Shown piece after piece: positions 57,341-64,000 of a stretch of 64,000 nt of DNA; position 1 is the first letter of the stretch, and each line of letters starts with the position of its first letter. The stretch is from Yponomeuta sedellus (Eukaryota > Arthropoda > Insecta > Lepidoptera > Yponomeutidae). A program made the position numbers and the translations under genes. Location of the stretch: contig OW203724.1 in assembly GCA_934045075.1 (NCBI GenBank), positions 11,829,473-11,893,472 of the forward strand. Reading direction: 5' to 3'. Below the pieces are notes generated by a model. It ran no database searches. It worked only from the letters and a program-made list of their open reading frames with translations, and had not been told where the DNA came from.

Positions 57341-58258
57341 CTGCGCACGTATTGACTAGTCTTTCCTGTGGGCTAGGCCGAGCCAGGTCAGGATGGTATA
57401 GGTGCTGGGCAAGCCTACACCATCTATAAAACCATGTCCCAGGTACTACAGCATCCGAGTGGTCCCTTCACCCATCTAGTGTGAGTGAAGATGCCACTGG
57501 ACGCTGTATAAATCATCTCATTACGTAGATGCAAAAGGCCAATGTGTATGCGTTCTACTGTTTCGACTTTTTTGCGTTATCAATTTTAACTTAAATCTTA
57601 CGTACATAATGCTAAGATATAAACCTTACATTTTAGTGTCGTTGGTAGGTAGGTAATTATCCCAACTATAAGAGGTATGAAATTTCTGATAAAATTATTA
57701 ATGGGAAATTCAAACTGTTCACATCAAAATAGAAAATAATTATTACTGGAACCCAATTTGCGGTAAAATAAGACGATTTTGGTACAATCAATTCAGTGAC
57801 TGCGTGAGACTATTGGAAAAAGCTTGGATCCAAGCCAAGATTTTTTCTCCACGAGGCATTTACTCGATGACCTTGTCACCTACAAAGAGGAGAAATAAGT
57901 AAGGTATATGATTTATTTATTTTTTTGTAAATGTCAGGCTTAAAAATCAAACTGCTCAAAGGAGAAAATACGGGCACTATAACTCGTGGTCAGTGGAAAA
58001 GAGATGCACAAAACGCGAAGTTGCGGCCAACTCTACGTACAAACGTTACATAGCAAAGTTTGCCGTTAAAATCTGTATACCACCACGCTTTGCAGTTATG
58101 TAATATTAAAAATTTAGACTAGCTATCACCTCGGCGGCAATACGACGAATAGTTTATCAAAACAAAAATATAGATACAGACGTATTTATTATAGAGTGGG
58201 CTTATCCTCGGGCGATTAAATGCAACGCACTGGGCTTGCATCTGACAGAGTCGGTGGC
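57341..58258. other. Intergenic, possible SINE/LINE continuation then nothing
   Basis: 57340-57540 may continue the SINE or its partner element; the rest is AT-rich without recognised content. Confidence 0.35.
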
Positions 58259-58537
58259 TAAATTATTGTTTTTTTTTTTTTTTACGTAGCCTCGTTTGTG
58301 TCCCACTGCTGAGCAAAGGCCTCCCCCAACTCAGACCAGATGTATCTGTCTTGTGCCACCTCAGACCACTCCGGCATGTGTCGGTCGAGATCGTCTCGCC
58401 AACGTTTTCTTGGCCTACCTCTCCTGCGATGACCACCTTGTGGCACCCACTCGGTGGCAAGTCTTGCCCACCTATCCGGGTGCATTCTGCTGATATGCCC
58501 TGCCCAGCTCCACTTCAACCTTGCAGTAAATTATTGT
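58259..58537 (-). mobile_element. 5'-truncated non-LTR insertion with poly(A) and 11-bp TSD
   Basis: Flanked by TAAATTATTGT on both sides (58259-58269, 58527-58537). On - it holds an open end of ORF2 (GAGCTGGGC... giving MKWSWAGHISRMHPDRWARL ... PEWSEVAQDRYIWSELGEAF, AQQWDTNEAT, stop), then a run of 14 A (complement of 58270-58283). Textbook target-primed insertion, young by its intact frame. Confidence 0.85.
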
Positions 58538-60409
58538 ACTCAAGGAAAAAAATGTATTAGACTGAAAGTTGTAGCTGTATTATTGCAAGATAGATAGAAT
58601 ATTTTTTTTTGTACACAGAAATTATATAAAAATATTTTATTGCTTTTAATTTATGCTAATTGTCTTTGGAAACTCTTTGATTATTATTGCATTACCAAAA
58701 ACAATATAATTTTATATATCGTAGGTTGGTAGATTTTTCTTAAATAAATTACGCTGTTGTTGAGTAAACCTAATTGCGGTGACGACGAAAACTAATATCC
58801 CTTCCTTTGAGTCGCATCCCAAGAAAAAGAATGTATTATATTGTGTCGATTCACTTTCTGTCAACGTTAATCAGTGAATTTGATACAAATTGCTTGTGAT
58901 TGCTGACATTTTTTACGTTCGCAAAAAGTTGGCATATTATGTTCTAGAAAAGATAGATAGTTACGCCTGGCGACCCAGCCTCTAAACCCGGAGTCAGCTC
59001 TATTTTCCCAGAGCCCAGACGCTGAGTTGGCAGACGGATGCAGATAAGCCTGAGTACTTGCGGTGCTCAGGGCAGCTAGTTTAAGTTGATGATTTTTAGT
59101 CTTAATACAACCATGGTAAAGTCAATACATGTAATTAATTAAAATAATTGTATTTTTTAAAACGTCCTCCGGCCCGCACAATACTTGACTAGATAGCTCA
59201 GAGAACACATTATTGTACATAAAAAAGGAAAATACACAGATATATTTTAACCTACGTATATTAAATATTTTGAACAATTATTATAACTTTTAATAGGCAC
59301 CTATGAAATATAAGAGTTATATAACTCTTATGTTTCATAGTTTAAAGTGACAAAATACAAAGAAATACTTTTAAGTATAATAATTTAGCCACAACACCCA
59401 TCAACTCCCGAAAGATTTATAACTAATTGGCAAATTCCACACTAATGGCTGTCGCAAATGTCAGGATCGCGACAGGATTTAGTGGGCATAGTTAGGCCTT
59501 AAATCAGTCTATTTAGCTAGAGCGTTACAGATTTATAAAGTACCACTTTTTTAATCGATACATCAAATTCTTTAATAACAACCCGCGTTGTAATGGACCG
59601 AATGATACTGACGCGAATTTCACTCTATAACCCACTTAAGTTACATACTACGCGTTGCGGGGGGTTACCTGTAACTCTTTTTTCTAAGTATGCTTTCTTA
59701 GCATGAATCAATCATATCATATACATTGTGTGATAATGGCTAATCTCTACAGACCACACCTCGTTGTGGCTGCTTTCAGAAGGGCCATAATTTATTACAA
59801 GAACTGGTATGAATGAATAACATAACCCTCCTTTGTTTTCACATCCACTAAAATATATAAAAAACTTTTTAAGCATAAATTTAATATCTTAATGTGCCAT
59901 TTCTACGATTAACTAGCTGTAATAAACGTTAATTTGTAATAATAATATTAATTAGCTCCACACAACACACTTTTCCTGGTCTCACATCACAAACATGTGA
60001 ATATTTACACCCAAGTTTTAATTAGCGTGTATTCTCATTAGAGTTTTTAATAATTGTTATGGTTGTGGAATCAAAACTAAATTTTAATGTTTCAGCGCGG
60101 CTTTTGCATCATGAAAGAAGTGATGTACACGGCAACATTTATCGGGAGATAGATAACACTATTTACCAGTTAGATAGAGCATTTCGATGAATTCGATGTC
60201 AAGGCTGAAGATTTACGTAACAATTATAATTTAGTAGTAAGTATAATTATCTGCGTGAGATAATTACACTACAAAATTATAATAGGCGCGACGACATTAT
60301 CAAATAACCAAAGATTTAACGATATTAGGGGAAAATTAAAATAAAAGGATTTAACACACTAATTTAGTTTTATAAAAAAAAAATAGATAGCCAATATATA
60401 AATAAAATT
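58538..60409. other. Intergenic, no recognised gene
   Basis: AT-rich. Only a 40-bp palindrome (59301-59340) stands out. Confidence 0.4.
59301..59340. repeat. Zero-spacer 20-bp-arm palindrome
   Basis: CTATGAAATATAAGAGTTAT followed directly by its complement with one mismatch. Confidence 0.85.
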
Positions 60410-60791
60410 AAAGATTATAGTTAACAATAAAAGTCCGGGCTTAAGTTTGTCAGAGAGTAATGGAGCGTAGTATTTTGGGCCTGAGGAGGGTAGACCGCGT
60501 CCGAAACACCACACTACGGACCCGAATAATCGACATGGGTGTTCAGACGGCGAAACTGAAGTGGGGCTGGGCTGGTCATATTATGTCAGTCGAATGCACC
60601 CGAATGGGTGGGTGCCACACGTCGGACATCGAAATCGAGGCAGGAGAAGACGGTGGAGAGATGATCTCGACAACCATCTGCCGGAGTGGTCAGAGGTGGC
60701 CCAGGACAGACAACTTTGGACCGAATTGGGGGAGGCCTTTGCCCAGCAGTGGGACTCAAACATAGACGCTACGTAAAACAAAAAGATTATA
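60410..60791 (+). mobile_element. 5'-truncated non-LTR insertion, second copy of the family at 58259
   Basis: Flanked by 10-bp AAAGATTATA (60410-60419, 60782-60791). Encodes MERSILGLRRVDRVRNTTLR, MGVQTAKLKWGWAGHIMS ... then in another frame LPEWSEVAQDRQLWTELGEA, FAQQWDSN. One frameshift in the middle. Ends 'gacgctacgtaaaacaaa'. Confidence 0.75.
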
Positions 60792-60937
60792 ATACTGCTT
60801 TTAGCCATTTTGACTGAAAGGTGTTGCGTGACGTTACGCTTAGGTTAACATTGGTAAACTTCACCCGTGCTTTGTTGTGACAACTGTTGTGATTAGTGAT
60901 TACGATGTTGCGTGTCGTCAGATAGAAAATATTTAGG

Positions 60938-61200
60938 GCCATTTTTGAAATTGAGAATTTCGCCAATAATTAACTTAAGTTAAGTTAAATATTAATTAAA
61001 GTTAAGTTAAAGAATAGACATTAAGAATTTCGCCTATAAATATTATTGGCGAAATTCTTTAAGTCTATTCTTTAACTAGAACTTTAAGTCAATAATTAAC
61101 TTTAATGCTATCTCTTCGAATTTCTCAGCTAAGAGCATCACAGAACGTTTCTTAAGTACCTATTTACTTAGTAAAATTCTCAATTTAGAAACCGGCCTTT
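60938..61200. mobile_element. MITE, copy B (family of 26771)
   Basis: Inverted ends GGCC(A/G)(T/G)TTT.(G/T)AAATTGAGAAT. The interior (60998-61085) folds into a long hairpin: 'agttaaagaatagac', 'aagaatttcgcc' pair across 'tataaatatta'. Confidence 0.65.
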
Positions 61201-61370
61201 AGTCTAGTCAACAGTGCAGTCCATGTAGTAATAAAAATCGGCCTATTGTGGGTCAACATCCGGCTAAAGCACTCGAACTGACTGAAAGAAAATCATGCTA
61301 AATGATCAGCATCATCCATCACCCATTTGAGACTCATTGCAGGATTTAGGGTTAAGTATTATGCTTAATA

Positions 61371-61971
61371 CCAGACCACTCAGAAAGTTTTGAGAAAAAT
61401 AGTTTTTATGTATAAGACACTGGCCACTTGTAATTGTTTTGAAAACGTCGATTATTTAAAAGTAAAAAAACTACTGTTCGATTATCAAATTTCCCTCCGC
61501 ATTTTTTTGAGAGCCAATTCAAATTTTCTTGTCTCATTAAAAAATGGATCTGCATCGAGAACATTTTCGTGCTATGCTATTTCGTGCTACTATGCTATTT
61601 CGTGCTACACGACAACGCGCCCGCGCACTTTGCAATCAAAACGAGGGACTTCCTGGACTCCTCTTCGGTCAGTCTTGTGACACCCTCCTGACAGTCCTGG
61701 TTTGGCTCCGTGTGACTTCTTTTTATTCCCTAAAACTAAAAATTAGTTCAAAGGGATAGAGTTTTCATCGCCAGAAGACGCGCTAGCAGCGTTGGAGAAC
61801 GCCGTGGAAGAGGTGTCTGCGGAGGACTGGAAAAAATGTTTTGAAAATTGGTTCAGACGCATGAAACTTTGTATAGAGACTGGTGGAGAGTTCTTTGAAA
61901 AGATTTAATAAAAATATTTTTTTCATAGAAGTTAGTTTTTTAGTTTCTCAAAACTTTCTGAGTGTCCCACG
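61371..61971 (+). mobile_element. mariner element with large internal deletion
   Basis: 601 bp, flanked by TA (61369-61370, 61972-61973). Ends CCAGACCACTCAGAAAG / CGTGGGACACTCAGAAAG. Retains the first ~25 codons (MDLHREHFRAMLF at 61544) and, after the deletion, the C-terminal block LVWLRVTSFYSLKLK ... SAEDWKKCFENWFRRMKLCI ... GEFFEKI-TAA (ending 61908). Same family as 5478-6577. Confidence 0.85.
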
Positions 61972-61973
61972 TA

Positions 61974-62385
61974 TGAAGTAGGGATTGTGTTAATCGTGGC
62001 ATGGAACAATCGTACTAATAGATAAAAACCTCTAATGACGACTTAGGCTTCGTTACGAAAATATAGGTTTTTTTTTACTTTGTGTGGTTTGAAAGCAAGA
62101 ATGTTGTTTGAAATCGATAGTCGAAATCGAAAAATGAACGTGTCTGAACAACGGCCATCGTTATGATTGTGTCTGAAGAACGGCAATCATAACGAATAAC
62201 GTAGTTATTCGTTATCTTGCGTTTTTAAAAATAAATTTTGTAAAAATATCTTGACACATTCTACGATGTGTTAAAATTTTGAATAACAATTTCTCAATAC
62301 AATATTGTTTATAAAATAGACGGTATTTATAATAATGACGTATAACTTAATCCAGGCTTTCAAACTAACTAGGTTTCTGCGTATA
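61974..62385. other. No recognised gene
   Basis: AT-rich; a 'gtgtctgaa.aacgg.catcgttat' segment is repeated near 62140 and 62170. Confidence 0.35.
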
Positions 62386-62389
62386 GTGT

Positions 62390-64000
62390 GAGTACAACGC
62401 AGGGGTCAGCCACCGCCAGTCTCAACCATAGAGGGAGATAGGCGCCCCGGCCACCACGCCACCATTCGCATGGGCTTTTGGCAACCGTGTGTGATGAAAT
62501 TCTTGTGTTATCAGTAATAAGAATATACTAGATATTCTTACATAGCCTCTTTACATTTAAGAAAACACTTAATATTAGTGATGTTAAATAATTATGTAAT
62601 AACTATGATTAACTCAATAGGGTTACGAAGCCGATCTGGGGTTACGAAGCCGGTCTTGGTCTCAATTGTGCATGCCTAACATGAGAAAGTTGTGCACCTA
62701 GAAAAGGCTGAGAAATGCCATCTACCACGCTCAATGACGACGGAGCTTCAAGAAGGTAGAACCGGCAAGTCCAATCATCCACGTCCCCGTCACATTCCCC
62801 GGGAAACGCCCAGGTCATCAAACATAGCGGTCGTCTATCTAACACTAAAGCTAACTCTGGTAGCAGACGGATGAGGGGCATAAGGCGAGATTCTGGCGCC
62901 TTCACTGGATTTTTTTTGTCACAGCTAGGTCAGAGACTTGCGCGGTCGGGCACCATGGTGGCAACTCCACCAATCACCTAGGGCTGAAAGGCTAATCACC
63001 TATCAGCTCTGAATATCACTAGATTACCGAAACTGACACAAACAAGAAGGAACGGACCGATTTTAAACCGACGACTTTTGGCTTTAGACAATGGACTAAG
63101 ATTGGCTTTTGTGATGTAAGAACTGAACTAGATAGTGTAGGAAAAACCGAACAGGCTTGTGCTGTGTTGGAACAGTACAAACTTTAAATACTCGTTTTGA
63201 AGGAAAAAGAACGGCTATAGGAGAAACAATGATCTTCTCCAGACGCCCTGAATTGCCCTGCGCATCCAAATTTCGGCGTAAACTGCACGACAGATTAGCT
63301 GAGGCAAAGCTCGAAGAGTCAGTCTCTATAAATGCGCATCGGAATGCACTAAAAAAGTGCAACATAGCTGCAAAAGAGGCACTTGGGCATAAACGAGCCA
63401 ACGGAGCTTGACGGAAATCACCGCAGGTAAACTGCTGAAGCGAAAAAAACTGGCCAACGTAACCCTAACAACCCGTCAATCTCCTGAAGCGCTTTCAATT
63501 TACAATGCACACTACAGATAGGTAAACAGAGCTATCCGAAATGATTTTAGGAACTGGAAAATGCTCTGGCAGCCGAAGGGAAAACAGCAGCTAATCTCCG
63601 ACAGCTATACTGTATCACAAAAAAACTGTACAATAAATATCCTACATGTATACAGTCCGTCAAAACATAGATGGATAGCTACTAGTCACAGAACAGCTAG
63701 AGAGATGGCGCGAGCATTTCCACGAAATCCTCAACAGACCCTGTACTAGCAGCGAGTACTTAGAAAACTTGCGGCTTTCCCATGAGCATTATTGATGGCA
63801 TCATTTCCGAGGCGTGAACTATTGGAAAAATCAAAGCAGTCAAAGAGCTTAAAAACCATTAATCACCTAGACCCGACTATTGTCGGGTCTAGCCAGCTAA
63901 ACTCCTTAAAGCTGACTCCAAGACGGCCACACAAGTTTGCACCCACTATTGATTAATGTATGGCAATCAGAACACACGCCGGATGACTGGAAAGAGGGCC
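62390..64000 (+). pseudogene. Decayed non-LTR retrotransposon running off the window
   Basis: 5' segment without clear ORF (62390-63060), then scattered pieces of an ORF2. 63250-63410 reads RPELPCASKFRRKLHDRLAE ... NALKKCNIAAKEALGHK, the linker between endonuclease and RT. 63685-63745 reads TEQLERWREHFHEILNRP, and 63850-64000 reads PAKLLKADSKTATQVCTH and MTGKR, the start of the RT domain (usual EQ..RW.EHF..LLNRP ... P.ELLKA.......L). Many stops. The remaining RT would lie beyond 64000. Confidence 0.7.

Overview
The window looks like nuclear DNA from an insect, most probably a moth or butterfly. It is AT-rich. It holds short-exon genes with GT-AG introns, an insect-type synaptotagmin 1, and dense short repeats of kinds common in Lepidoptera: tRNA-headed SINEs, non-LTR retrotransposon tails, Helitron-like ends, and mariner, PIF/Harbinger and piggyBac-like remnants. 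The order is inferred from repeat style and protein resemblance, not from any search. Nothing prokaryotic is present.

Three host genes can be assembled exon by exon. (1) 15788-19575 (+): an intron-containing H2A of 141 residues ending in SQEY, the H2A.X phosphorylation motif. (2) 22037-22455 (+): a two-exon LYR-motif protein, orthologue of ETFRF1/LYRM5 (93 aa). (3) 25819-50288 (-): synaptotagmin 1, nine coding exons, 436 aa, with all exon phases agreeing and one GC-AG intron. A fourth candidate is a 90-aa two-exon ORF at 13790-14151 (+), inside what looks like a transposon-bounded block.

Region by region: 1-15500 is a repeat graveyard. It has a gutted Harbinger with a 3-bp TSD (1504-2395), a 645-bp (TTCCA)n satellite (2695-3340), a piggyBac-like non-autonomous element (4367-5359), a broken mariner (5478-6577), a broken YqaJ-type nuclease gene split by a Helitron-like insert (7590-8350), and a 940-bp three-phase tetranucleotide array growing from a SINE tail (9889-11068). 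15500-22600 holds the H2A.X-like gene, with a 3.3-kb intron full of repeats, and ETFRF1. 22600-25700 is nearly featureless. 25700-50300 is synaptotagmin 1. Its 9.3-kb intron between the second and third coding exons carries two large palindromic arrays of a tRNA-headed ~309-bp repeat, two 5S-rRNA-headed SINEs and an intact Tigger/pogo transposon (44935-47126). 50300-64000 is intergenic, with retrotransposon 3' ends, a second gutted Harbinger, a deleted mariner and a decaying non-LTR element running off the right edge.

The strongest unusual signal is the tRNA-headed repeat. Three loci (19694-19990, 39502-40601, 43836-47331) are each flanked by a 13-15 bp target-site duplication. Each has the same two outer ends, with the tRNA half inverted relative to the A-rich tail. 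This suggests repeated retroposition of a tandem tRNA-satellite transcript with a recurrent 5' inversion.
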